The position numbers and the translations under genes are program-made. Shown here piece after piece: positions 8,520-17,827 of a DNA stretch of 64,000 nucleotides. A model generated the notes under the pieces. The model ran no database searches and was not told where the DNA came from. It worked only from the letters and a program-made list of their open reading frames with translations. The stretch is from Flavobacterium sp. SUN052 (GTDB taxonomy: Bacteria; Bacteroidota; Bacteroidia; Flavobacteriales; Flavobacteriaceae). Location of the stretch: NCBI RefSeq assembly GCF_028867935.1, contig NZ_JAPQNS010000012.1:62001-126000 (forward strand), written 5' to 3'. Numbering within the stretch: the first letter of the stretch is position 1; each line of letters starts with the position of its first letter.

Positions 8520-9107
8520 TCACTCCTGGTAGTCACTAAAAAATAGCCGTTTCAACCGCATCAAGCACTTGTACTTCTGCGTTTTGGCATTGTCGGCATT
8601 CGTATAACCAAACTTTTCCGTTATGTCCTGCATGGACAAATGGCGGATATAAAAATCTTCGAGCAACGTTCGACAGGGTTCACCAAGCTTTCCGAGCGAA
8701 ACGGCCATGTGGTCGAATTGGCTATCCCGGCGTTCGTGTTCAGCCAGGTCATCATCAATAGCCACAAAGTCATTCGACTCAATCATATCATCTGATCCCA
8801 GGGTGCCGTAGCGTCCTTTGCGGGCCAGCTGCTTCAACCATAACCGTCTGCTTACCGAATACAAGTACGTTTTCAGTTGGGCGTTCAGCACGAATTTCCC
8901 CTCCTGCACATGCTCATACAATACAACCAGCGCTTCCTGAAAAATATCTTTGGCGTCGTCCTCGCTGCCATTATTGCTCAGAATCAAGTGTAAAACCATC
9001 GGAAAATACCGACGATACAACTGATTCAGAGCCGCATCTGATCCGTTTGCCAGACCTTCCAGTAGGTCATTATCAGTCCAGTGCAACCGAATCGTCTCCC
9101 TCATCAA
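8520..9107 (-). CDS. ECF-type RNA polymerase sigma-70 factor
   Basis: A 195-residue sigma factor. Region 2 is clear (about 26-95: LYRRYFPMVLHLI, DAKDIFQEALVVLYE, LKTYLYSVSRRLWLK), followed by an acidic linker and region 4 (about 135-190: LGEPCRTLLEDFYIRHLSMQDITEKFGYTN, LMRLK). The pattern matches the sigma-70 family ECF group common in Bacteroidota. It is likely the first gene of a two-gene unit with the tethered protease. Its regulon cannot be read from this window; the small lipoprotein gene at 9249, transcribed divergently, is a possible target. Confidence 0.88.
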   Translation of the reverse strand: MMRETIRLHWTDNDLLEGLANGSDAALNQLYRRYFPMVLHLILSNNGSEDDAKDIFQEALVVLYEHVQEGKFVLNAQLKTYLYSVSRRLWLKQLARKGRYGTLGSDDMIESNDFVAIDDDLAEHERRDSQFDHMAVSLGKLGEPCRTLLEDFYIRHLSMQDITEKFGYTNADNAKTQKYKCLMRLKRLFFSDYQE

Positions 9108-9248
9108 TAGCGTTATTGGTTAATACAATTTTGTTAAAATAGTAACCCAAAAAAAAGTTTGAAAAATTTTTCAGAATTATGGGTTACCTATTTCTCTGTA
9201 GGGTATTAAGGTTGGTATTTATCGTTAACGTCAAACTACCTTACAATC

Positions 9249-9452
9249 ATGAAAAATTTCGCAAAATCTGCCCTTTTCGTAATGGCAATGATTTCTTTGG
9301 CTACTGCTTGCCAGAAGAAAGCTGAAACTACTGAGACCACTACTACGGACTCAACTGCAATGTCTATGGACACTACGTCTATGGCTACAGACAGCACAAT
9401 GGCTACTGATTCTTCAGCTATGGCTCCTATGGCTGCTGACTCAGCTAAGTAA
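9249..9452 (+). CDS. Small Ser/Thr/Met/Asp-rich lipoprotein
   Basis: A 67-residue protein with a signal peptide and lipobox ending LATAC (Cys at about 21), then a low-complexity chain dominated by repeats of the type DSTAMSMDTTSMATDS. Mature protein is almost entirely Thr, Ser, Met, Ala and Asp, so it is probably disordered. Proteins of this shape are common in Cytophagales and have no known function. It is divergent from the ECF sigma gene and has its own terminator. Confidence 0.75.
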   Translation: MKNFAKSALFVMAMISLATACQKKAETTETTTTDSTAMSMDTTSMATDSTMATDSSAMAPMAADSAK

Positions 9453-9478
9453 TTCGCAATAAGCCTATTGCATTCACA

Positions 9479-9510
9479 GAAACGGCGGCTCACAACTGAG
9501 TCGCCGTTTC
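9479..9510 (+). terminator. Hairpin after the small lipoprotein gene
   Basis: GAAACGGCG and CGCCGTTTC are perfectly complementary arms; the loop region GCTCACAACTGAGT can pair further (CTCA/TGAG). The T-tract is weak. Confidence 0.65.
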
Positions 9511-9604
9511 GCATTTAAGCTAAGTTAGTGATTGGTTATTGAGGTAAACTGGTACATGCTAGTAGCCAGTATATTTCAACCAGTTATCTAATTTACCCAG
9601 TTAC

Positions 9605-10645
9605 CTAGAATTTAGGGCAGGCCAATTGTGGATTCTTACGACGATTCCGGGCCTTACGACTTGGTTCGAGCGGATCGAAAATATACGAGAGTGATATCTC
9701 GTGTGAGCCGCCACTAGCGAACCCTAACGTTGATATGGTGGCATCGTAGCTATAACCAACAGAGAATTTGTCCTGCCGAAAGCCAACCAGAAAGGCAAGT
9801 GCATCATGATTGTTAATGCGCTGATCATACTTCTTGAACGGAAGTCCCCGATAATACATCCCCACTGTCAGCGGTGAGTAGGTAAAGTAGGCACCTATAT
9901 CCAACTGGTCGTATTTTCCCTGAAACTTATAATTGACCACGGGAGAGAAGCTAATCTCGCGTTCATCTTCGTCGCCCAAGCCAGTGAAACCCATCAGCGG
10001 AATACGCAAGCCCATTTGAAGGCTCCCTTTTATTGGTAACCGGCTATTATCTCCCGCAAAGAAACCTTGGCTAGGCCGGTTGATGTGATGAGCAGAAACA
10101 CCGAGCCAAACCCAATCGGAATAATAGAGGGCCCCGGTTGAAAAATCAACGTACTTATTACTTTTGGCTGCGGCTGCCAGCAAAGGCGCATCAGCGCTAG
10201 TGCTACCGTCGATGAAACCCCGGTTGGTGAACTGATCCCCAAAAGTCAGGCCAAAGTAACCTACACTCCGGTTTACGTACGAAGCCTGTAGACCAAGTCG
10301 CACCGCAGAGAGTTCGCTAAGTTGAATCTGATAGGCATACTGGCCAGCCACTTCAGTTGAGCGAATTTGGCCCTGTCCCTGATTATCACTGATAACCATC
10401 AAGCCAACACCGCTATTGAAACGGGGCATATAATGGTCAACACCAACCATTGATGTGACGTAGTTTGCAACGGAAGGCCATTGATTCCGGTAATTGACCG
10501 TAATGCGGGGTGCCAGCGCTGAACCGGCAAAAGCCGGATTGAGATAAAGCGGGGCCGCGTAGAATTGCGTAAACTGAGGGTCCTGTGCCCAGCCAGCCCG
10601 GCTTAACAACAGCACTAAGCCCAGTAAAAGGAAACGTTTAGTCAT
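9605..10645 (-). CDS. PorP/SprF family T9SS-associated outer membrane protein
   Basis: A 346-residue protein. I choose the ATG at 10645 (MTKRFLLLG) because it starts a normal signal peptide (to about residue 21, WAQ); an upstream ATG would add 12 residues. After the signal peptide come the family marks DPQFTQFYAAPLYLNPAFAG and a barrel-like sequence ending with a basic tail. PorP/SprF proteins help secretion or anchoring of T9SS cargo, typically the large surface protein encoded next door. Here the neighbour is the divergent 1308-residue type B cargo at 10881, which fits a SprF-SprB-like pair. Confidence 0.88.
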   Translation of the reverse strand: MTKRFLLLGLVLLLSRAGWAQDPQFTQFYAAPLYLNPAFAGSALAPRITVNYRNQWPSVANYVTSMVGVDHYMPRFNSGVGLMVISDNQGQGQIRSTEVAGQYAYQIQLSELSAVRLGLQASYVNRSVGYFGLTFGDQFTNRGFIDGSTSADAPLLAAAAKSNKYVDFSTGALYYSDWVWLGVSAHHINRPSQGFFAGDNSRLPIKGSLQMGLRIPLMGFTGLGDEDEREISFSPVVNYKFQGKYDQLDIGAYFTYSPLTVGMYYRGLPFKKYDQRINNHDALAFLVGFRQDKFSVGYSYDATISTLGFASGGSHEISLSYIFDPLEPSRKARNRRKNPQLACPKF

Positions 10646-10880
10646 GATGATCAGTATCAGCACAAAAAGCTTGCCGTTCAAAGTAAACGTTGAGTAAACA
10701 GAGCAAATTGCACCAAATGCAATGATGTAACGGATAAAAATACGCCTTTTTTATTCGTTTCGTGGCGTTTGGTTTTAGATAAAATTTTGCGGTCTGGTTT
10801 TCGTTTAACTTAACGGAACGCCCCATTACGTGGTTATGTAGGTCGAGGCCGTGCTGGTTCGGAGGAGAGGAATTGATTTT

Positions 10881-13800
10881 ATGCGCAACGCATCTGTATA
10901 TTTTCGGCTTATTGGATTGCTGCTCTGCCTGATAGGTGTGAGCAGTGTGGAATTGGCATGGGGCCAAACACAACCTCCATCCACAACAACTGGATCGGGC
11001 GGCTTGCCTTCAGGCATTAGTATCCGGCGTCCGTGTGCGCAGTTGCCAACACTGGGTGGAGGAGAACAATGTAAAGGAGAACCAACTACTTTTCGGGATG
11101 CAACACCCGGCGTAAAATCGTGGGCATGGACTTTCGATGATGCTCCCGTAAGCGGCACTGCTACCCCAGGCGCTTCTACATCAACAACCTCATACAGCGT
11201 TGTCCAGAATTTGTATACATCGCCCGGTGTGAGAACGGTTACTGTAACGAGAACTTACTCGAATAGTGCAACGCCAGCGGAGACTATCAGTTTCCCGGTC
11301 AATATTAGTGTTCCCCCCTCCCCTTTTCAGAACTGGCGACCCGACACAACCATATGTAAGGGACAGACACTGACATTAGATCCTTACCCAAACAGTCCAC
11401 CCTCAGGTTTGACTTACGAATGGGCACCTAAGGGAGAAACGACGCAAACGCTGAGTGTAACGGGGTCAGGTTGTTATTCAGTTGAAGCGACAAACCCTAT
11501 CACTGGTTGCTCGTACGAGGATAAGATAGAGGTAAAAGTTTGTCCTGACCAGCCTCAGCAGCAGGGCTCAAAATGGTATTTTGGCAACAACGCAGGTATT
11601 GAGTTTCAGGGCGGGTCGGCTAGTCCACTAACCGATGGCAAACTGAATACAATTGAAGGTACTTCGTCGATTAACGATGCTAAAGGAAACGTGTTATTTT
11701 ATACAGACGGTGTCAAAATATACGACAAAGACGGTAACCTGATGGGGGCTGTTCAGTATGATGCGAACGGTAAAATAATAATCGATCCAACCACATCGAA
11801 ACCCCTTATCTCAACAGCCTCAACAACACTAGGTGGTAGCCAAATCTCTACTCAGTCCGCTTTGATTGTACCAAAAGGGACATGCAAAGGCTGCGAGTAT
11901 CAGTATTACGTCTACACAACAGCCGAAATTAACGGCACCCGCCAGCTTACCTACAGCATTGTCGACATGCGCAAAAATGATGGTAAAGGCGCCGTTATAG
12001 AAAGCAACCTACCTGTTGCCGGCACCTCTACTACGGCTCTCAGTACCGAGCGATCGGCGGGGGTAAAAAATGAGCAGGACTCCACGTATTGGGTTATTAC
12101 ACGGGATTTTGGCAGTAACATATTCCGCATTACCCACCTGACGAAAGATGCATCTCCAACACAAACGACAGTTTCAGCGGGGGCATCACAAACGGCGCTG
12201 AGTCAGGGAGAAGGTTACTTAAAAATTGGCCCTGCCCCGCAAAGCTCCACTGCATCGTCGGGATCATCAACAACCGGCACGTCGGGCACGGCTACCAACC
12301 CCGGCAGCAGCACCGCCGACGGCGTGGAACGACCCGTAGCGATGATTGTGCCGGGGATACCACCCTCGCCCGGCAATCCTGGGACCAGTAATACCGTCGA
12401 GCTTTATACATTCAATGATAAAACCGGGAAGCTAGAATACAAACGCACAATTGATCTCGGGCCTGCCCCGCCAAAAGCGTATGGGGTCGAGTTTTCACCC
12501 GATGGGAAAAGTCTGTACGTATCACTCGTAGGCGATCCGGCCAGTGGTACGGCGGCCTCATCGTATATTCTTAGATACGACCTGACCATAACGGACCCGG
12601 AGCAACTATCGTTAGCGAGAACAGAAATTGCCACCAGCACTACCCAGCAGTTTGGTGCCCTACAGATTGGTCCCGACGGCCGTATTTACGTATCAATACC
12701 CGGCCAATCGTCATTAGGTGTGATCCAGAATCCTAATGCCAGCTTCCTCGACTCGCTTCGTTTTACGTTTGACGGCCAATCGTTGGGGGGGAAAACCGGG
12801 CAATTAGGGCTACCAAACCAAATAGCTAACTTTAATCAGCCACCCTCGAACGGAGCAGGTCTGAGTCACGAAGGAGAGTGCGTTGGAACTCCCGTTAAGT
12901 TTACCATTGGACCATACTGCCCCGACTTGAAGGAACGTTACACGGTGAATTTTGGGGATGGAACGCAGCCCTACTCAGGCACGGCTACCACAGTTCCAGA
13001 TCACGTTTACACCAGACCGGGAAGTTATACGGCTACACTAACTGTTGAGACATTCCAGAAAGGGCCTAATAATTCCTTTGGCCCCAGTTGTACAGTCGTG
13101 ACAGCCACCGACGCGCTTACGATTGCTTCGTACCCGCAAAGTGTTACGCTTAACGATCAGAACGTTTGCCGTATACCGCTGTCAACAACGCTTTCTATCG
13201 ACGTTACTGCTCAGAACTATGCCTGGGTCTTTGCGGGTCGAATAGTTGGCCGGGGCAAAACCTTTGCGGCAACCCGAAATGGTACGTATATAGCGTTTGC
13301 ATTTAATGAAAGCCCAGCTTGTTACAAAGCAGACACGGCTAACGTACTGTTCAGACAGCCGTTCCAGTTGAATCTTAGCCCCGCAGCGATTGTTTGCGAG
13401 GGAAGCAGTACTACTATTGGCGTGGTTGGTTCACCGGCATACAATAGCTTTACTTGGAGCAGTGGACAGAGTTCTAAGGTGATCACAGTTTCGCAACCGG
13501 GTAACTATTCGCTTACCGCTACGCACCCGATTCCTGGCAACAACACAGAGGTATGCACCAACACAGGCGTTATTAGTGTGTCCGCGCGACCAAACCCAAC
13601 GTTACGTATAGCCAGTGTTCAGCCAGTAAGTTGTACCTCACTTGATGGTCAGCTAACTGTTACGCCAACCGGTTCGGGGACGTTTAGTTATGCCTGGACA
13701 GGGTCAAACAACGCTCCTCTGCCGTCGACCAGTAACTCGCTTTCTGGAATTGGCGAAGGCAACTATACGGTGTGTATCACTGACGAGTTTTCCTGTTCAG

Positions 13801-14807
13801 CAACGCAACCTGCTACCCTTAAATCGCCGGTCAACAATTTGGTGATTACGCCAGCACCCCGCGATCAACTTTGCTCACGACCGGGTAGCGGCACGGTTAG
13901 TTTGACGGTTAATGGCGGTAGACAGCCTGTTCAATATTTCTGGCGCGATGCAGCAAACGTTCTTATTAGCAACGCGTCGGTGTTAACGGGTATCAACAGT
14001 GGTACTTACGCTGCTGCGGTAAGCGATGCGAACGGCTGTACAGCAGCTACCGGCAACTTCCGCGTCGGCCTTGACCCAACCGGTTTTGCCGACCTTGGGC
14101 CACCGCAGGATAAATGTGCGGGCAATACTGTGGTGTTAAGGCCGGTTAGCTCGACTGTAGCGGGTAACGTATATCAATGGAATAATGGCCTCACGTCGCC
14201 CACAATCAGCGTAACGGGCGCTGGAACGTATTCCGTACGGGTGAGCAATCCAAACGGCTGTACGGGCACCGCAAGCGTACAAATAAATGACCGGCCAGCA
14301 CCGGCTGTTACGCTGGCTCCTGAGTACCGTTTTTGCGTGGGTGATGGCCAATCGACAACGCTTACTGCCGGTGGCCCATCAAGTTTATCATTTGTCTGGT
14401 CGCGGGGCAACGAATCAGGCCGAACACTACCGGTGAGTGCAGTTGGTCCTTATTCTGTACGAGCAACCGACCCTGTTGGTTGTACCGCCATAGCCTCAAC
14501 CCGCGTCGTTGATTTTTGCGAACCACGGGTTTTTATCCCAGAAGCGTTCACCCCCAACGGTGATGGTTCAAACGATGTGTTAGATGTATACAGCGCCTAC
14601 ACATCTGGGTTTGAGATCAAGATTTTCAATCGATGGGGCGAAGTAGTATTTGTTAGTAACGAACCTGAAAATATTAAGTGGGATGGCACGTACCGGGGAC
14701 AGGTTTATCCACCCATGATGTATGCCTACGTAATCAGTTACGGCAGTGAATACGACCGCGAAATGCCACGGGTTGTCAGGCGTGGATCAGTACTGTTAAT
14801 TCGATAA
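10881..14807 (+). CDS. Giant surface protein with PKD/Ig-like domains and T9SS type B tail
   Basis: A 1308-residue exported protein. I choose the ATG at 10881, which has a purine-rich GGAGGAGAGG about 10 bases upstream and directly starts a signal peptide; an in-frame GTG at 10851 is less likely. A PKD-like module (about 50-145) and an Ig-like one are followed by a segment of beta-propeller type (about 225-600, beginning SKWYFGNNAGIEF, with SVDMRKNDG-like and GPDGRIYVS-like motifs), another PKD-type module (about 640-750) and five or more Ig-like or SprB-type repeats. The C-terminus (FIPEAFTPNGDGSNDVLDV, IFNRWGEVVF, WDGTYRG) is the gliding motility-associated type B sorting domain. It is probably a surface adhesin served by the divergent PorP/SprF protein. 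Confidence 0.85.
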   Translation: MRNASVYFRLIGLLLCLIGVSSVELAWGQTQPPSTTTGSGGLPSGISIRRPCAQLPTLGGGEQCKGEPTTFRDATPGVKSWAWTFDDAPVSGTATPGASTSTTSYSVVQNLYTSPGVRTVTVTRTYSNSATPAETISFPVNISVPPSPFQNWRPDTTICKGQTLTLDPYPNSPPSGLTYEWAPKGETTQTLSVTGSGCYSVEATNPITGCSYEDKIEVKVCPDQPQQQGSKWYFGNNAGIEFQGGSASPLTDGKLNTIEGTSSINDAKGNVLFYTDGVKIYDKDGNLMGAVQYDANGKIIIDPTTSKPLISTASTTLGGSQISTQSALIVPKGTCKGCEYQYYVYTTAEINGTRQLTYSIVDMRKNDGKGAVIESNLPVAGTSTTALSTERSAGVKNEQDSTYWVITRDFGSNIFRITHLTKDASPTQTTVSAGASQTALSQGEGYLKIGPAPQSSTASSGSSTTGTSGTATNPGSSTADGVERPVAMIVPGIPPSPGNPGTSNTVELYTFNDKTGKLEYKRTIDLGPAPPKAYGVEFSPDGKSLYVSLVGDPASGTAASSYILRYDLTITDPEQLSLARTEIATSTTQQFGALQIGPDGRIYVSIPGQSSLGVIQNPNASFLDSLRFTFDGQSLGGKTGQLGLPNQIANFNQPPSNGAGLSHEGECVGTPVKFTIGPYCPDLKERYTVNFGDGTQPYSGTATTVPDHVYTRPGSYTATLTVETFQKGPNNSFGPSCTVVTATDALTIASYPQSVTLNDQNVCRIPLSTTLSIDVTAQNYAWVFAGRIVGRGKTFAATRNGTYIAFAFNESPACYKADTANVLFRQPFQLNLSPAAIVCEGSSTTIGVVGSPAYNSFTWSSGQSSKVITVSQPGNYSLTATHPIPGNNTEVCTNTGVISVSARPNPTLRIASVQPVSCTSLDGQLTVTPTGSGTFSYAWTGSNNAPLPSTSNSLSGIGEGNYTVCITDEFSCSATQPATLKSPVNNLVITPAPRDQLCSRPGSGTVSLTVNGGRQPVQYFWRDAANVLISNASVLTGINSGTYAAAVSDANGCTAATGNFRVGLDPTGFADLGPPQDKCAGNTVVLRPVSSTVAGNVYQWNNGLTSPTISVTGAGTYSVRVSNPNGCTGTASVQINDRPAPAVTLAPEYRFCVGDGQSTTLTAGGPSSLSFVWSRGNESGRTLPVSAVGPYSVRATDPVGCTAIASTRVVDFCEPRVFIPEAFTPNGDGSNDVLDVYSAYTSGFEIKIFNRWGEVVFVSNEPENIKWDGTYRGQVYPPMMYAYVISYGSEYDREMPRVVRRGSVLLIR

Positions 14808-14847
14808 ATCCGTGTCATTAGCGTGCGGTTATTTGCCCAAAATTTCG

Positions 14848-14855
14848 TAAATTTG
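14848..14855 (+). promoter_or_regulatory. Candidate -7 element for ruvB
   Basis: TAAATTTG matches TAnnTTTG exactly, 36 bases before the ruvB start, and touches the following hairpin. No good -33 element at the right distance is visible. Confidence 0.35.
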
Positions 14856-14888
14856 AAGAGGTAGCATTAACCGCTACCTCTTCTTTTT
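14855..14888 (+). terminator. Hairpin with T-rich tail just before ruvB
   Basis: GAAGAGGTAGC and GCTACCTCTTC form an 11-base perfect stem with a 7-base loop, followed by TTTTTG. It would terminate the upstream surface-protein gene, yet the ruvB start is only a few bases downstream, so it could also act as an attenuator. Confidence 0.7.
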
Positions 14889-14891
14889 GCT

Positions 14892-15920
14892 ATGCGACAA
14901 GACTTTATGAGCGGCTCAGGCGATGGCATGACAGCCACCGACAAAGAGATCGAACGGGCACTTCGACCGCTTTCATTTGAGGACTTTACAGGACAACACA
15001 AGGTATTGGCAAACCTGTCGGTGTTTGTGCAGGCGGCTAAGCAACGGGGTGATGCACTCGACCATGTGCTCTTGCATGGGCCTCCTGGTTTGGGCAAAAC
15101 AACCCTTTCGCACATTGTAGCCAACGAACTCGGAGCCAATATCAAAATGACCTCTGGCCCCGTTCTCGATAAACCCAGTGATCTGGCAGGACTGCTCACC
15201 AACCTGCAACCCAACGATGTGCTGTTCATCGACGAGATTCACCGTCTAAACCCCATTGTGGAAGAATATTTGTATTCAGCTATGGAGGATTACAAGATTG
15301 ACATTATGCTCGATTCTGGTCCCAATGCGCGCTCGGTACAAATCAAGTTGAATCCGTTTACAATGGTAGGGGCTACAACGCGAGCAGGTATGCTTACGTC
15401 ACCTTTGCGGGCACGGTTCGGAATCAGCTGTCGACTGGAATACTATGATGCCGAATTGTTAACGACCATTGTACAACGGTCGGCGGCTATTTTGGGGACA
15501 CCCATTAATGAGAAGGGAGCTTTTGAGATTGCCCGCCGGAGCCGTGGTACACCACGTATTGCTAATAACCTGCTCCGCAGAACTCGTGATTTCGCCCAAG
15601 TCAAGGGCAATGGTACCATTACAGTTGATATTGCCGAAATAGCGCTTAGCGCTCTTGATGTCGATCTGAATGGATTAGACGATATGGACAACCGAATCTT
15701 GTCTACAATCATCGAAAAGTTTAAGGGAGGCCCTGTAGGACTAACAACTATTGCCACAGCTTGTGGTGAGGAAGCCGAGACTATCGAAGAAGTGTATGAG
15801 CCATTCCTGATTCAGGAAGGCTATTTAAAACGAACTTCTCGCGGACGCGAAGCTACTGAGAAAGCTTATATCCATCTTGGCATTGTGCCGTCATACAAGA
15901 CTGGCGACTTATTCGGATAG
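14892..15920 (+). CDS. ruvB: Holliday junction branch migration helicase RuvB
   Basis: A full-length 342-residue RuvB. Walker [10 protein letters not shown] lies at 63-71, Walker B LFIDEIH at 111-117, sensor GATTRAGML and the arginine-finger region LRARFG follow, and the C-terminal winged helix ([30 protein letters not shown]) binds DNA. RuvB hexamers drive branch migration with RuvA; ruvA is not in this window, as is usual for Bacteroidota. It stands alone between a large surface-protein gene and a convergent arsR-like gene. Confidence 0.97.
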   Translation: MRQDFMSGSGDGMTATDKEIERALRPLSFEDFTGQHKVLANLSVFVQAAKQRGDALDHVLLHGPPGLGKTTLSHIVANELGANIKMTSGPVLDKPSDLAGLLTNLQPNDVLFIDEIHRLNPIVEEYLYSAMEDYKIDIMLDSGPNARSVQIKLNPFTMVGATTRAGMLTSPLRARFGISCRLEYYDAELLTTIVQRSAAILGTPINEKGAFEIARRSRGTPRIANNLLRRTRDFAQVKGNGTITVDIAEIALSALDVDLNGLDDMDNRILSTIIEKFKGGPVGLTTIATACGEEAETIEEVYEPFLIQEGYLKRTSRGREATEKAYIHLGIVPSYKTGDLFG

Positions 15921-15933
15921 GCGCTAAAAAAGT

Positions 15934-15997
15934 AATGGGTAAATTAGTAATGTTGGTACAAAGCCTCGGCTTGTAGACAATTACTAATTTACCCATT
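15934..15997. repeat. Long near-continuous intergenic hairpin
   Basis: Arms of 18 bases (15934-15951 and 15980-15997) are perfect reverse complements, built on AATGGGTAAATTAGTAAT. The loop pairs again (TACAAAGCC / GGCTTGTA, one bulge). It lies between the convergent ends of ruvB and the arsR-like gene, so it can serve as a bidirectional terminator. It belongs to the class of word-repeat inverted repeats found at many places in this window. Confidence 0.85.
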
Positions 15998-16015
15998 CAC
16001 GCTACCTATACTCGT

Positions 16016-16306
16016 TTATGCAAGGATTTTGCTCTTGTAGATGCACACAATAATCTCCGAGATGGCACTATCCACTAAGAAATAATAAATGTTTTTCCCG
16101 CTCCGGCGAATATCTAAAATTCCCTTGTCACGCATGTTGATCAGGTGATGCGAGATCAGCGACTGCTCAGCATTGAGATTTTTATAAATCGTTGAAACGT
16201 TTAACTCCTTGTTCTCATTCAGCATTTGAATGATTTTGATTCGGAGTGGGTGTGCGACTGCCTTCAGTACATAAGCGGCTTTCTCAATGCGCTTTTCTTC
16301 GTCCAT
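16016..16306 (-). CDS. ArsR-family winged-helix regulator
   Basis: A 96-residue winged-helix regulator. The order is helix AAYVLKAVAHPLRIKIIQML, recognition part NAEQSLISHHLINMRDKGIL, wing RRSGKNIYYFLV and a C-terminal dimerisation helix. No CxC metal site of the ArsR/SmtB kind is present, so it may respond to something other than a classical metal. No target operon lies beside it: its upstream side is a 531-base gene-free stretch and the next gene is moxR-like, on the same strand. Autoregulation is possible. Confidence 0.85.
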   Translation of the reverse strand: MDEEKRIEKAAYVLKAVAHPLRIKIIQMLNENKELNVSTIYKNLNAEQSLISHHLINMRDKGILDIRRSGKNIYYFLVDSAISEIIVCIYKSKILA

Positions 16307-16837
16307 GTTTTTATTTTTATCTTATGGGTTTGAACTCGGAGTTATTTGGGCGGAAAGTAAACTAAAAACGGACACCAAAAAGTTTGTAAACAATTAAAAT
16401 CCAGCAATTTTTATTAAAAGGTTGTGACAAATATACTAACAGGTATAATGTCACATTTGCCTAATAAATTTTACCTAGACAGTGTACAAAATTTTAGATT
16501 CGTATACTTACACTCTCTTGATCCCTCAGAACGACACTTGTTAATACGATTATAGTGCCAATCTATTGTTTGACGTAAATCGATTCAATGGGTAACATAC
16601 AGGTCACAGGAATAATACTAAATGGGCTGATGTTGCTTATAATTAATGAATTAACCTCATCATTTTTTTACAAAATCAGGCAGGGGTAATTATCTGCATG
16701 TAAGTAGTTCAACAAACGATATTCTATCGACAATTGTCGAAAATCTATGATTAGAATAGACGCTATTTTATATGAACGATGATTAGTAATTTTTAGGATA
16801 GAATATCGCTGAAGAATAAGGTAACGGGCTAGCGCGT
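16307..16837. other. AT-rich 531-base gene-free region with palindromes
   Basis: No convincing open frame was seen. It is clearly more AT-rich than its surroundings. It contains the perfect 14-base palindrome TCGACAATTGTCGA (16727-16740) and a 12-base inverted repeat, CGATATTCTATC (16717-16728) against GATAGAATATCG (16797-16808). It may hold the promoter region of the arsR-like gene, a decayed element, or a small RNA. Confidence 0.5.
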
Positions 16838-17806
16838 TTACCGGGGCACCTCAATTTTTTGCACAATCTGCCCGATAACCTCATCGGCTGTTCCTCCTTC
16901 CATTTCGCGTTCGGGGGTGAGTAATACGCGGTGGCGCAACACTGGACCAGCCAGTGTTTGTACATCTTCGGGAGTAACAAAATCACGGCCTCGAAGGGTG
17001 GCAAGGGCTTTGGCACTGTTTAGCAGCGCTACCGATGCACGGGGAGAAGCCCCTAAATACAATGACTTATTAGCGCGGGTATCGCGCACAATCTGAGCAA
17101 TATACTCAAATAGATTTTCTTCCACGTGTACTTGTTGCACACTAGCCCGTAGTTCGGCTAATTGATCAGCAGTCAAAATTGACGGTACCGCTTCAATGGA
17201 TTCCTTGAGATTTCGGCGCTGGTGATGACCACGCAAAATAGCTACTTCATCGGCTTGTTCTGGGTAATCAATAACCACTTTAAACAGAAAACGATCCAAC
17301 TGAGCCTCAGGAAGACGATAAGTTCCTTCCTGCTCTACTGGATTTTGGGTCGCCAGCACCATAAACGGCGCATCGAGCTGATAGGTAGTGCCGTCATTAG
17401 TGACCTGCCGCTCTTCCATTACTTCAAACAAAGCGGCCTGTGTTTTGGCCGGAGCACGGTTGATCTCGTCGATCAGTACAATGTTTGAAAATACGGGCCC
17501 CTGCCGAAAAACAAACTCTCCCGTTTTGGGCTGAAATACCGAAGTTCCCAACACATCCGAGGGCATCATGTCCGGAGTGAACTGAATACGACTAAATCCC
17601 ACCGAAATAGTACGGGCTAGCAATTTGGCTGTGAGGGTTTTGGCAACTCCTGGCACCCCTTCGAGCAGCACGTGACCGTCGGCAAGGAGGGCTGTCAGTA
17701 GTAGATCGAGCGTTTGGTGTTGCCCAACAAGGACATTTCCTATTTCGGTGCGGATAGCGGCAATGATGGCCGTCAGATTTTGTAGGTCGATGCGGGATTC
17801 AAACAT
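16838..17806 (-). CDS. MoxR-family AAA+ ATPase
   Basis: A 322-residue AAA+ ATPase. Walker A GVPGVAKT is at 50-57, Walker B LIDEINRAP near 111-119, then the family marks QAALFEVMEERQVT, FMVLATQNPVEQEGTYRLPEAQLDRFLFK and the C-terminal lid (YLGASPRASVALL). MoxR ATPases act as chaperones that mature or activate partner proteins, usually encoded next to DUF58 and VWA proteins. No such partner is present: rlmN is upstream and a gene-free region follows. The substrate is therefore unknown. Confidence 0.92.
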   Translation of the reverse strand: MFESRIDLQNLTAIIAAIRTEIGNVLVGQHQTLDLLLTALLADGHVLLEGVPGVAKTLTAKLLARTISVGFSRIQFTPDMMPSDVLGTSVFQPKTGEFVFRQGPVFSNIVLIDEINRAPAKTQAALFEVMEERQVTNDGTTYQLDAPFMVLATQNPVEQEGTYRLPEAQLDRFLFKVVIDYPEQADEVAILRGHHQRRNLKESIEAVPSILTADQLAELRASVQQVHVEENLFEYIAQIVRDTRANKSLYLGASPRASVALLNSAKALATLRGRDFVTPEDVQTLAGPVLRHRVLLTPEREMEGGTADEVIGQIVQKIEVPR

Positions 17807-17827
17807 AAACTATAAAGGGTAAGTCAG

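Noticed and set aside
10646..10681. Longer N-terminus for the PorP/SprF-like protein
   Set aside because: The extra 12 residues precede a complete signal peptide that begins naturally at 10645.
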